DNA of 41,624 bases from Lachnospiraceae bacterium (GTDB lineage: Bacteria > Bacillota > Clostridia > Lachnospirales > Lachnospiraceae): positions 1 through 41,624 of the forward strand of contig JAKSPC010000018.1 in assembly GCA_024405155.1 (NCBI GenBank), given 5' to 3'. Positions within the stretch are counted from its first letter, which is position 1; each line of letters starts with the position of its first letter. Below, piece by piece: positions 33,422 through 41,416 of this stretch. The notes below the pieces were generated by a model. That model did not search any database. It saw nothing but the letters and a program-made list of their open reading frames with translations, and was not told the DNA's origin. The position numbers were made by a program, and so were the translations under genes.

Positions 33422-35956
33422 ATGGAAGCAAATGTATACGATAAGATAACAGACGTCGACTTAAAGAGCACCATGGAGCGCTCCTACATTGATTACGCCA
33501 TGAGCGTTATCGTGTCCCGTGCTCTGCCGGATGTGCGTGACGGTCTGAAACCCGTGCAGCGGCGCATTTTGTACGCCTGCCTGAAGATGGGCGCCACCAA
33601 TGACAAGAAGACCAAGAAGTGCGCTACCATCGTGGGTGAGACCATGGGTCATTACCATCCCCACGGTGACTCTTCCATTTACGGAGCTCTGGTCTACATG
33701 GGACAGCCCTGGTCCATGAGAAACGTTCTCATTGATAAGCAGGGTAACTTCGGTTCCGAAGACGGCGATTCTCCCGCTGCCTACCGTTATACGGAAGGTA
33801 AGCTCAGTAAGCTTGCCATGGACATGCTGGAGGATATCAACAAGGATACGGTGGATTTCGTTCCCAACTTCTCCAATGAACAGGGATACGACGAGCCTGT
33901 GGCGCTTCCCGCAAAGTTCCCCAATCTCTTAGTAAACGGCGCCACCGGCATTGCCGTAGGTATGGCTACCAATATCCCGCCTCACAATCTCCGGGAGGTC
34001 ATTTCGGCAGCGACCCTTATGATCAACAACCGGATCCATGAGAACAGGGAAACTTCCATCGACGAGCTTTTAAAGATCGTGAAGGGACCCGACTTCCCCT
34101 CCGGCGCGGAGATCCTGGGAACCAGAGGCATTGAAGAGACCTACCGTACCGGCCGGGGCAAGATCCGCCAGAGAGCCGTCTGCGAGATCGAGACCATGCC
34201 CAACGGCAAGGGTGTCATCAAGGTAAAGGAACTCCCCTACCTGGTATGCCGTTCCCGGGTGATCGAAAACATCGCCGAACTGGTAAAGGACAAGAAGATC
34301 GACGGCATCACCGGCATCTTCGATGTGGTGGGTAAGGATTCCGACGCCAAGATCCGCATTGAATTAAGGAAAGACGTCAACCCGCAGGTGATCCTGAACC
34401 AGCTTTACAAGCACACCCAGCTGCAGGAAACTTTCGGTGCCATCATGCTGTGCATCGTAAAGGGCGAGCCCAAGGTGCTCAATCTGAAGCAGATGCTGGA
34501 TGAGTATCTGGAGCATCAGGAAAACATTTTCACCAGAAGGACGCAGTTCAATTTAAAGAAGGCGCAGGACAGAGCTCACATCCTGGAAGGGTTCTTAAAG
34601 GCGCTTGACTATATCGACGAGATCGTAAAGATCATCCGCAATTCCGCGGATACCGAAGATGCCAAGGCAAACCTTATTGCCCGCTTCGGATTCGACGACG
34701 TTCAGGCTCAGTCCATCGTGGACATGAGGCTGAAGGCCCTCACCGGTCTGGAAAGAAAGAAGATAGAGGACGAATACGGGGATCTGTTAAAGAAGATCGC
34801 TTATTATCAGGAGATCCTGGGTGACAAAAACGTGCTTCTGGGCGTGATCCGTGATGAGATCGGCGAGATCGCGGAGCGTTTCGGCGACGACAGAAGAACG
34901 GTCATCAGCTATGATCCGGAAGAGATCGACATGGAAGATCTGGTCTCGGACGACAGCGTGATCATCACCCGGACAAAGCTTGGCTACGTGAAGAGGATGC
35001 CGGCCGATACCTTCAAGTCCCAGAACCGGGGCGGCAAGGGCATCAAGGGAAGCCAGACCATTGAAAATGACGTGGTGGAAGAGCTGATCATGGCCACGAA
35101 CCATGATTTCATCATGTTCTTTACGGACAGAGGACGGGTGTTCCGCCTGAAGGCCTACGAGATCCCGGAGGGATCCAGGACGGCCAGAGGAACTGCGGTG
35201 GTAAATCTTCTGCAGCTTGACGGCGAGGAGCACATCACTTCCATCATCCCCATCCGGGAGTTTTCGGAAGGATCCTATATCCTCATGGCTACCAGAAACG
35301 GCATGATCAAGAAGACACCGCTTCCGGAGTATGCCAACGTGAGAAAGAACGGTCTCAATGCCATTACCTTAAAGGAAGACGACGCTCTCATCGAAGTGAA
35401 GTTTACGGACGGCGCTTCGGAAGTCCTCATGGTGACTGCCGACGGTCTTGCCATCCGGTTCAACGAATCCGAAGTAAGGAGCTGCGGCCGTACCTCCATG
35501 GGTGTTTGCGGCATGAAGTTTAAGAGCGAGAGCGATTATGTGATCGGCATGCAGGTGGTGGATGACGACCAGACCCTGCTCACCGTATCGGAGAAAGGTT
35601 TCGGCAAGAGGACGCCGGTAAGCGAGTTCCCGTCTCACCACAGAGGCGGCAAGGGCATTACCTGCTACAAGATCGCGGACAAGACCGGACGTCTGGTGGC
35701 GGCAAAGATCGTAGAGGAAGGCATGGACCTTCTGATGATCACCGACAAAGGACAGACCATCCGCGTTGCGCTGGATAACGTATCTGTCATCGGAAGGAAC
35801 ACCTCCGGCGTGCGCATCATGAAGGTGGATCCGGACGAAAAGATCGTGGCCGTGGAGACCATGGAGCCGGAGCCGGAAGAAACAGCGGAAGAAGTTTCGG
35901 AGGAAGTTCCGGAAGAGACTGCGGAAGAAAAAGCCGCGGAGGATACGGAAGAGTAA
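33422..35956 (+). CDS. gyrA: DNA gyrase subunit A
   Basis: An 844-aa cleavage-reunion subunit. The winged-helix part has RALPDVRDGLKPVQRRILYA and GHYHPHGDSSIYGAL, with catalytic Tyr123 in YRYTEGKL. A coiled coil (about 380-460) and a C-terminal beta-pinwheel follow; the GyrA-box appears as QNRGGKG (canonical QRRGGKG), which supports gyrase rather than topoisomerase IV. The acidic tail EPEPEETAEEVSEE resembles other gyrase tails. In the quinolone region Ser84 is kept, but the position equivalent to E. coli Asp87 is Gly88, and the following YMGQPWSMRN is unusual. It is followed by three hairpin repeats ending in a terminator. Confidence 0.95.
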   Translation: MEANVYDKITDVDLKSTMERSYIDYAMSVIVSRALPDVRDGLKPVQRRILYACLKMGATNDKKTKKCATIVGETMGHYHPHGDSSIYGALVYMGQPWSMRNVLIDKQGNFGSEDGDSPAAYRYTEGKLSKLAMDMLEDINKDTVDFVPNFSNEQGYDEPVALPAKFPNLLVNGATGIAVGMATNIPPHNLREVISAATLMINNRIHENRETSIDELLKIVKGPDFPSGAEILGTRGIEETYRTGRGKIRQRAVCEIETMPNGKGVIKVKELPYLVCRSRVIENIAELVKDKKIDGITGIFDVVGKDSDAKIRIELRKDVNPQVILNQLYKHTQLQETFGAIMLCIVKGEPKVLNLKQMLDEYLEHQENIFTRRTQFNLKKAQDRAHILEGFLKALDYIDEIVKIIRNSADTEDAKANLIARFGFDDVQAQSIVDMRLKALTGLERKKIEDEYGDLLKKIAYYQEILGDKNVLLGVIRDEIGEIAERFGDDRRTVISYDPEEIDMEDLVSDDSVIITRTKLGYVKRMPADTFKSQNRGGKGIKGSQTIENDVVEELIMATNHDFIMFFTDRGRVFRLKAYEIPEGSRTARGTAVVNLLQLDGEEHITSIIPIREFSEGSYILMATRNGMIKKTPLPEYANVRKNGLNAITLKEDDALIEVKFTDGASEVLMVTADGLAIRFNESEVRSCGRTSMGVCGMKFKSESDYVIGMQVVDDDQTLLTVSEKGFGKRTPVSEFPSHHRGGKGITCYKIADKTGRLVAAKIVEEGMDLLMITDKGQTIRVALDNVSVIGRNTSGVRIMKVDPDEKIVAVETMEPEPEETAEEVSEEVPEETAEEKAAEDTEE

Positions 35957-35974
35957 ATCACCGCAGGCCGGGCT

Positions 35975-36146
35975 TGTAAGCCGGGAGCAGAGTTTTCGGC
36001 CGAAACGGCTTACAAAATCACAGAAAATCAGTCCCGGTGTAAGCCGGGAGCGAAGTTTTCGGCCGAAACAGCTTACAAAATCACAGAAATTTTGGCTTTG
36101 TGTAAGCCGGATGCCATAGTTTGCATGGTATCCGGCTTACTTTTTT
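35975..36146 (+). repeat. Three 63-nt-spaced hairpin repeats after gyrA
   Basis: Units begin with TGTAAGCCG at 35975, 36038 and 36101, an exact 63-nt period. Units 1 and 2 share about 55 nt (TGTAAGCCGGGAGC, TTTTCGGCCGAAAC, GCTTACAAAATCACAG) and fold through TGTAAGCCG/CGGCTTACA (one mismatch in unit 2). Unit 3 keeps the outer stem but has a different inner part and a T-tract. Confidence 0.8.
36102..36146 (+). terminator. Strong intrinsic terminator of gyrB-gyrA
   Basis: GTAAGCCGGATgCCAT and ATGGtATCCGGCTTAC form a stem of about 15 bp with a short loop, followed by TTTTTT (36141-36146). It is the third unit of the 63-nt repeat series. Confidence 0.9.
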
Positions 36147-36370
36147 GCGGGAAGATCAGGAAAAAGACAGCCGTATGGAGACTTTTCGGCGCTGCCGGCT
36201 TACATGTGTACTGGTCTGTACTGGTCAACCAAAATTGTAATGGCGATGTGTGCAGCGTGCACACCAATAACTGCGGAAAAAATGATACATTGAGCCTGCG
36301 AAACAAAAAAGCGGGAAGGATCGTCCTGTACGGACGAAACCGGGTCCCCCGAAAAAAAGCGGAGGTAATT
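36147..36370 (+). promoter_or_regulatory. Regulatory region of the LRR-kinase cluster
   Basis: No gene is visible. It contains the dyad GTGTGCA-GCG-TGCACAC (36248-36264), an extended -10 (TGATACATT, 36283-36291) with no good -35, and a small inverted repeat TCGTCC/GGACGA (36321-36337) in the probable leader. The dyad sits where a -35 or activator site would be. Confidence 0.45.
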
Positions 36371-38116
36371 ATGAAAAGAAGAATTGCAGGCATGCTGGCA
36401 TTTCTGATGCTTCTTGTGTCTGCCGTTCCCTCTTTTGCGGCGGGAACGACGACATATTCAGAGTGCTGGAAGACTACAGCGGCAGGAACATGGTACGTGG
36501 CGGATGCAAAAGGAAACCAGGTAAAGAACACATGGCTCTGTGACGACGCCGTACCGGCAAATGGTAAAGAAGTATGGTATGTCCTTGGTCCGGACGGAAC
36601 TATGGTCACCGGAGGCCTGATCCGGGATAAGACAGGCAACTATTACAGTCTGGAAACGGCTAACAACGGCTATTACGGAATGATGCGCAATCAAAGCGGC
36701 GTCTATGACGGCATTGCGCTTACCATCCAGACAGCACATCTGGGAAACTTCGGTGCCATTCTGAATGCGGACGGGATAGAAGCGCTGAAGGCAAAATATG
36801 GCGTAACACAGGTTGACATCGACAACAGCAATATCGTATATTCAAGTAAGATCGTACCGCAGAAGATCGTGTATTCCGCTTCCGATGAAAGCTCTGAAGA
36901 AAAGCACGATGATGGCGATGACAAAACAGAGCATACTCTTTCTACGCCTTTTACCGACGGAACAAGAAAACTTGGTCAGGCCACACTGACGGTGGCAGAC
37001 GGGGGAAAGACCATCACCTACAAAAACAGCTCGAATACTCCCCAGAAACTTACCATTACAACAAAAGCAGATGAGACGCTGATTATTGATGCGCCTCTGG
37101 ATGACATTTTCCACGAAGGAGAAGCAACGGAAGTAAAAGTTCTTGCAGCGGCGGATAATTCCTATGTATGCAGCGCGGATGTAGAAAGCCTCTCCGTGGA
37201 AAGCGGCCATGTGGTATTAAATGGCGCTGTGGATGAAATGACCGTGGAGTCTACCGGTGCCGTTTCCATCGACGTGAGAGTGGATGCTTCCGTCGGCGGG
37301 ACCGTGGAGGTCTCCAAAAAGAATGAAAATGAGGAAGTGATCGCATTCCATGTTGAAGGCGTGATGGAAACCATCGAATCCTCCACAGGAGATCTTTCCC
37401 TTACCGTGGGCATCGATGCCGTTTCTCCGAAACTTACGTTCGTGGGAGAGGAGACGGTCAAAGCCTATAAGAAGCGGTGCGAAGAGCGCCTGGGGAAAGA
37501 GAAGATCATTGCCAGCATCAAGTGCGGTGAAGAAGTGATCACCCACGAAACGCTGGGAGAAGATACCAGGAACTTCATGTGTATGGGACAGACCTTTGAG
37601 AACGACGTGTATGTAAACGGCGACTTCACCAGGATCATTTTTGCCGGATGTACCTTCAAGGGCGACATCATCAACCGCGGCAGCGAGATGTGCATGGCGA
37701 TGTTTATGGAATGCGAATTTGCCACGCCGTCGGAATGCCGGTTCGAAAACAACGGAAGAGAGCTTTTAAGCATCAATGATCTGATCTCCAAGTTCGTCTG
37801 GGTGGGATCGGTCAATGAGGATGTGGACGTGATCTGCGACGACGATGCCAACGGCGCCGTCATTGCTATTTCTACGCTGTCTCCCGTACTGTTTAACGGA
37901 AATGAGTACAGTTTCGAAAACATGGAATACTACTGTGACGAAAGCGCCGGCGGTTCCGGAGAACTGGAAGAATACAAAGGACAGCCGGTAAATCTCTTAT
38001 ATACAGGAAAAATGAACCTGGTGGACGGGACCCATCCGCTGATCATTCTGGGTGAATATGATAAAGACAGCGGTCCGGCCATTTATCCGCCGGAAAATCC
38101 GCCGCAGGAAGAATAG
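36371..38116 (+). CDS. Secreted protein with wall-binding-like N-terminus and a C-terminal domain shared with the downstream lipoprotein
   Basis: A 581-aa protein. The start at 36371 is chosen for its SD GGAGG and the signal peptide that follows (residues 1-23, ending SFAAG). Residues 25-110 contain aromatic/Gly repeats (GTWYVADAKGNQV, EVWYVLGPDGTMVTGG, YYGMMRNQSG) resembling cell-wall/choline-binding repeats. The middle (about 190-400) is a beta-rich stretch of Val/Glu/Ser strands. The C-terminal part (about 405-575: FAGCTFKGDIIN, MECEF, DVICDDDANG, VLFNGNEYSFE) is clearly paralogous to the lipoprotein at 40192-40905. No named family recognised. First gene of a four-gene cluster. Confidence 0.75.
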   Translation: MKRRIAGMLAFLMLLVSAVPSFAAGTTTYSECWKTTAAGTWYVADAKGNQVKNTWLCDDAVPANGKEVWYVLGPDGTMVTGGLIRDKTGNYYSLETANNGYYGMMRNQSGVYDGIALTIQTAHLGNFGAILNADGIEALKAKYGVTQVDIDNSNIVYSSKIVPQKIVYSASDESSEEKHDDGDDKTEHTLSTPFTDGTRKLGQATLTVADGGKTITYKNSSNTPQKLTITTKADETLIIDAPLDDIFHEGEATEVKVLAAADNSYVCSADVESLSVESGHVVLNGAVDEMTVESTGAVSIDVRVDASVGGTVEVSKKNENEEVIAFHVEGVMETIESSTGDLSLTVGIDAVSPKLTFVGEETVKAYKKRCEERLGKEKIIASIKCGEEVITHETLGEDTRNFMCMGQTFENDVYVNGDFTRIIFAGCTFKGDIINRGSEMCMAMFMECEFATPSECRFENNGRELLSINDLISKFVWVGSVNEDVDVICDDDANGAVIAISTLSPVLFNGNEYSFENMEYYCDESAGGSGELEEYKGQPVNLLYTGKMNLVDGTHPLIILGEYDKDSGPAIYPPENPPQEE

Positions 38117-38120
38117 GATC

Positions 38121-38582
38121 ATGAGCCAGAAAAAGACACCGCATACCAGTACCCTGTTAAGACGACTGTTCAAGGCCAGCAACCTGGACCGTTTTCTTGC
38201 GGAAAATAAAGAAGGCTTTGATGTTCCAAAGTTTCACGAAGTGATCTCCGCAATGTGCAGGGAACGAAACGAGACCGCTGAGGCCGTTATCGGCCGCAGC
38301 GGCATTGAGCGCACCTACGGACATCAGCTTTTTAACGGGACCAGAAAGCCATCCCGCGACAAAGTGATCCAGCTGGCCATCGGTTTCGGGATGAATACGG
38401 AGGAAACAGCGGAGCTTCTGAAGGCTGCCGGAAAATCCCCCCTGTACCCCAGGGTGGAGCGGGACTGTATCCTTTTGTTCGGGATCAATAAGGGATACGG
38501 GATCATGGAGATCCAGGAGCTTCTGCATGAAAAGGGGGCGACGATCCTCGGCGGATCGCCGAAGTATGAAGACCTCATCTGA
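38121..38582 (+). CDS. XRE-like helix-turn-helix protein
   Basis: A 153-aa soluble protein. The start ATG at 38121 lies 4 nt after the previous stop. Residues about 40-105 (AEAVIGRSGIERTYGHQLFN, then GTRKPSRDKVIQLAIGFGMN and AAELLKAAGKSPLYP-like text) have the helix pattern of an XRE/Cro-type DNA-binding domain, including the recognition-helix-like RTYGHQLFNGTRKPSRD. The C-terminal helices (residues 115-145) may dimerise. The following kinase gene overlaps its 3' end. It may be a regulator whose activity is set by the kinase; this is inferred from gene order only. Confidence 0.75.
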   Translation: MSQKKTPHTSTLLRRLFKASNLDRFLAENKEGFDVPKFHEVISAMCRERNETAEAVIGRSGIERTYGHQLFNGTRKPSRDKVIQLAIGFGMNTEETAELLKAAGKSPLYPRVERDCILLFGINKGYGIMEIQELLHEKGATILGGSPKYEDLI

Positions 38583-40146
38583 AACAGGAAATGCGATCCG
38601 GAATGACGAAACACTCAAGTATTATGAAATGCTTGAGTGTTTTTCATGCCGGAAGACCAGGGAATGCTATCTGATGAGGGAAAAGGAGACGGACCGCCTG
38701 GTGGTGGCAAAGGTCTTTTATCCGGAGGACGAACTGTTCCTGCTGCGCCAGCCCGATGAGATCCGGAAGATTTCATTTCCCGGGGTCCCTGCCTTTATCG
38801 AAGAGATCAGAGACGAAAAAAGGCGGATCGAAATCAGGGAGTTTATTCCCGGGAAGACTCTGGAAAGAGCTGCGGCCGAAAAGGAACTTACAGCGAAAGA
38901 GATCCTCGACATTTCCTTAAAGCTATGTGATATCCTGGAAAAACTGCATGACCGGCCTGCTCCCGTCATTCATCGGGACGTTAAGCCGCAGAACGTGGTC
39001 ATCAACGAAGAGGGTGAAGTGTTCCTCATTGATTTCGATATAGCCAGGATCGCAAAGGAAGAGGACAGAGGGGAGGAACCGTCAACGGATACGGTGGTCT
39101 TCGGCACCCAGATGTTTGCGGCACCGGAGCAGTACGGGTTTTCCCGGACGGATGCCCGTTCCGATATCTATTCGCTGGGGGTGCTGATCCGGTGGCTTTT
39201 AGATCGCGTCACCAATGAGGCGCAGAAGGAAACAAAGGAATACCGGCTCCTTTCCGCTGTGGCAAAGAAATGTTCCGAGCTGGATCCCGGGCGAAGGTAT
39301 CAGTGCATTTCCCGGGTGAAGGATGCGCTTCTTGAGAACAGAAAGAAAAGGATCACGAAGGTACTGGCAGCGCTTGCGGTGCTTTTTGTGATCATTGCGG
39401 CAGCAGGGCTCCTTTTGGGGAAAAAGACAGAGGCGGTCACTTTCGAAGAACCGGTCCTGGAGGAAGCCATACGGCTGCAGCTTGGAAAGACGAACGGCGA
39501 GGAGATCCGGGAAGAGGATCTTCTGAAAGTGGAAAACATTTTCGCAGCCTGTGACAGGGCATTTCTTACAGAAGAAGAATACTACGAGGCGGTCAGTGTG
39601 CTGGATGCCGCCGGGGAAAACGAAAAAGGGAAACTTTCAAAACTTGGCGATATAGCAAAGTGCAGAAATGTAAAAAAGCTTTGCTTAGCTTATGAAGCGG
39701 TCACTGATATTTCCGTTCTTTCGGGGAATACAAAGCTGGAAAAACTGGAACTGAAAAAAGACAACGTGAATAGCATCGATGTGGTGAGAGATCTTCCGGA
39801 GCTTCGTTCGGTGGGACTGTGCGGAGATCCGGTCACGGACATAAGCCCTCTGAGGGAGCTGGAACATCTTTTGTATCTGGATCTTTGCGGGGTGGACGGA
39901 TATGAGCCTTCTGTACTGAATTCTTTTCCGCATTTGGAATACCTGGACATCAACAACAGGACGTTAAGCTGCCGGTACCTTGAGGGAAACAGCATCAGAA
40001 GGCTCCGCCTGGGATATATCAATACGAATGATTTCGGTTTTCTTTTGGGGATCCGGGACCTGGAGACCGTGGAGGCAAATTTCCAGAACGCGGGCGCCAT
40101 CCGGAAGCTGGGAGAGACCACGTTTTCTGTGGAATACAAATACTGA
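38527..40146 (+). CDS. Transmembrane Ser/Thr protein kinase with C-terminal leucine-rich repeats
   Basis: A 539-aa protein. The start at 38527 overlaps the HTH gene by 56 nt and is supported by AGGAG 7 nt upstream; the ATG at 38566 is an alternative. Kinase domain (about 28-270): Lys62 in VAKVF, HRDVKPQNVVI with Asp151, DFD at 169-171 in place of DFG, APE at 199-201, then SDIYSLGVL. The Gly-rich loop is poor. A basic stretch and one membrane helix (about 278-298) follow. The C-terminal part (about 390-520) has 21-22-residue leucine-rich repeats (VTDISVLSGNTKLEKLEL, VTDISPLRELEHLLYLDL), as in internalins. With the kinase inside, the repeats lie outside. Receptor-like kinases with LRR ectodomains are rare in bacteria; PASTA repeats are usual. 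Confidence 0.85.
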   Translation: MKRGRRSSADRRSMKTSSETGNAIRNDETLKYYEMLECFSCRKTRECYLMREKETDRLVVAKVFYPEDELFLLRQPDEIRKISFPGVPAFIEEIRDEKRRIEIREFIPGKTLERAAAEKELTAKEILDISLKLCDILEKLHDRPAPVIHRDVKPQNVVINEEGEVFLIDFDIARIAKEEDRGEEPSTDTVVFGTQMFAAPEQYGFSRTDARSDIYSLGVLIRWLLDRVTNEAQKETKEYRLLSAVAKKCSELDPGRRYQCISRVKDALLENRKKRITKVLAALAVLFVIIAAAGLLLGKKTEAVTFEEPVLEEAIRLQLGKTNGEEIREEDLLKVENIFAACDRAFLTEEEYYEAVSVLDAAGENEKGKLSKLGDIAKCRNVKKLCLAYEAVTDISVLSGNTKLEKLELKKDNVNSIDVVRDLPELRSVGLCGDPVTDISPLRELEHLLYLDLCGVDGYEPSVLNSFPHLEYLDINNRTLSCRYLEGNSIRRLRLGYINTNDFGFLLGIRDLETVEANFQNAGAIRKLGETTFSVEYKY

Positions 40147-40191
40147 TCTCTGCCGCAGACAGTGGCGTAAACTATGAGGAGGAAAAAGAAA

Positions 40192-40905
40192 ATGATGAAG
40201 AAGCAGGTTTGGATCGCAGTTCTGGTTTGCCTTACCGTTCTGGCGACGGCAGGATGCGCTAAAAAAACGGAGGGGACAGAACCGACTGTGGAAACGGTGG
40301 TACAGAAAGAAGCGGCAGCTCTGGTCACGGAAGCGGCAAAGGAAGAGGAACCGTCGGAGGAGCCGCCGGAAGACGGGCGTATGATCGCCACAGAGTATAC
40401 ACTGTTTATCGGCGAGAATCAGGAAGACTGTCAGAGCAATTATATCTACAACGAGCCGGTCATCGTCACCGGAGACAACGGGCAGATGGCATTTGACAAC
40501 TGCATTTTCAATGCCGATGTGATCAACGCGGCCGAAACCGGTACCCGGGTGATCATTCTGGAAAACTGCGAGTTCAGAAACGGGGCGAAGTGTGTGTTCA
40601 AAAACAGTGTGAAAGAAGCGACTGTGGATACCGACCTTCCCAAGTTCTTCGGATATATGCCCATAGAGGTCGTTTGCGAGGACTGCGCCGGCATTTCTCT
40701 TGCCATGGGGACCTGGAATATCGTATTTAATGGGGAAATATATAAACTGGAAGATTCGGACGTGTTTATTGACAATGCTCACCCGGAGACCGGTCCCGTT
40801 CCCTATACCGGCCAGGAGGCAAATATCCATGCCGTGTGTCAGTGGTTTGAAAAAGGAAGGAAAATCATCTATCTGGATGCCGAGCATGTGGACTTCGGCG
40901 GATGA
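40192..40905 (+). CDS. Lipoprotein sharing a domain with the secreted protein of the cluster
   Basis: A 237-aa protein. The start at 40192 is chosen because AGGAGG lies 9 nt upstream. A signal peptide with lipobox LATAGC gives lipidated Cys22. An acidic linker (about 25-68, EEEPSEEPPEDG) precedes a globular part (about 70-230: FDNCIFNADVIN, ILENCEFRNGAKCVFKNS, VVCEDCAGISLAMG, IVFNGEIYKLED). These blocks match the C-terminal part of the 36371-38116 protein in the same order. The repeated x-x-C-x-F motifs suggest beta-helix rungs. It starts 45 nt after the kinase gene. Function unknown; a ligand or co-receptor for the LRR kinase is conceivable. Confidence 0.75.
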   Translation: MMKKQVWIAVLVCLTVLATAGCAKKTEGTEPTVETVVQKEAAALVTEAAKEEEPSEEPPEDGRMIATEYTLFIGENQEDCQSNYIYNEPVIVTGDNGQMAFDNCIFNADVINAAETGTRVIILENCEFRNGAKCVFKNSVKEATVDTDLPKFFGYMPIEVVCEDCAGISLAMGTWNIVFNGEIYKLEDSDVFIDNAHPETGPVPYTGQEANIHAVCQWFEKGRKIIYLDAEHVDFGG

Positions 40906-41055
40906 GGATTCCTATATCTTGGGGCGTTTCTTCCTATATAATATATATCTTGTGACGGCAAAAAAATGTTCCTGAAATAAGTAAAGATACTGTTGACATC
41001 AATATCATAAATAGATACAATACGGAATGCACTCACCTTGGCGAGGGCAAAGAAA
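40906..41055 (+). other. Intergenic region with tRNA-Ser promoter
   Basis: About 150 nt, AT-rich. No clear terminator for the kinase cluster was seen. It holds the promoter at 40993-41021. Confidence 0.5.
40993..41021 (+). promoter_or_regulatory. Promoter of tRNA-Ser
   Basis: TTGACA (40993-40998), a 17-nt spacer and TACAAT (41016-41021), about 35 nt before the tRNA. Confidence 0.75.
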
Positions 41056-41143
41056 GCAGAAGTACTCAAGAGGCCGAAGAGGCGCCCCTGCTAAGGGTGT
41101 AGGCTGGGCAACCGGCGCGAGGGTTCAAATCCCTCCTTCTGCG
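41056..41143 (+). tRNA. tRNA-Ser(GCT)
   Basis: A complete class II tRNA of 88 nt. Acceptor GCAGAAG/CTTCTGC, discriminator G. Anticodon stem CGCCC/GGGTG around CTGCTAA (anticodon GCT, reading AGC/AGU). It has a long variable arm and T loop TTCAAAT. CCA is not encoded. It lies directly upstream of the rRNA promoter. Confidence 0.93.
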
Positions 41144-41180
41144 TCACCGAAAATCTTTTGAAAATAATTTAAAAAAGTTG

Positions 41181-41209
41181 TTGACATTTGGATGACCCGG
41201 TGATATTAT
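41181..41209 (+). promoter_or_regulatory. rRNA operon promoter
   Basis: TTGACA (41181-41186), a 17-nt spacer and TATTAT (41204-41209), about 205 nt upstream of 16S. The leader between (41210-41416) carries no gene and probably holds processing and antitermination signals (CACCTTGAAAAGAG near 41240). Confidence 0.8.
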
Positions 41210-41416
41210 TACAAAGCTGTCGCAAAAAACAGCGATGCACCTTGAAAAGAGAATAACAGTTAATGCACAGACCCTGAAGATTCTTTAAAAAGAAATTCAG
41301 AAAAGTATGCACAGTAAACGGAAAGCAAAGTTAAAAAAAAGCTAAGCTGGATGTTCAAATGAGCAGAAACGATTAAACGATGTGAGATTCCAGGAATGTA
41401 AAAGTTTCTGGATGAA

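Noticed and set aside
35975-36146. Repeats after gyrA as a CRISPR array
   Set aside because: Only three units, self-complementary, with no unique spacers of constant length and no cas genes.
36092-36370. N-terminal extension of the secreted protein by 93 codons
   Set aside because: It would begin in the terminator hairpin; the ATG at 36371 has a strong SD and a signal peptide directly follows.
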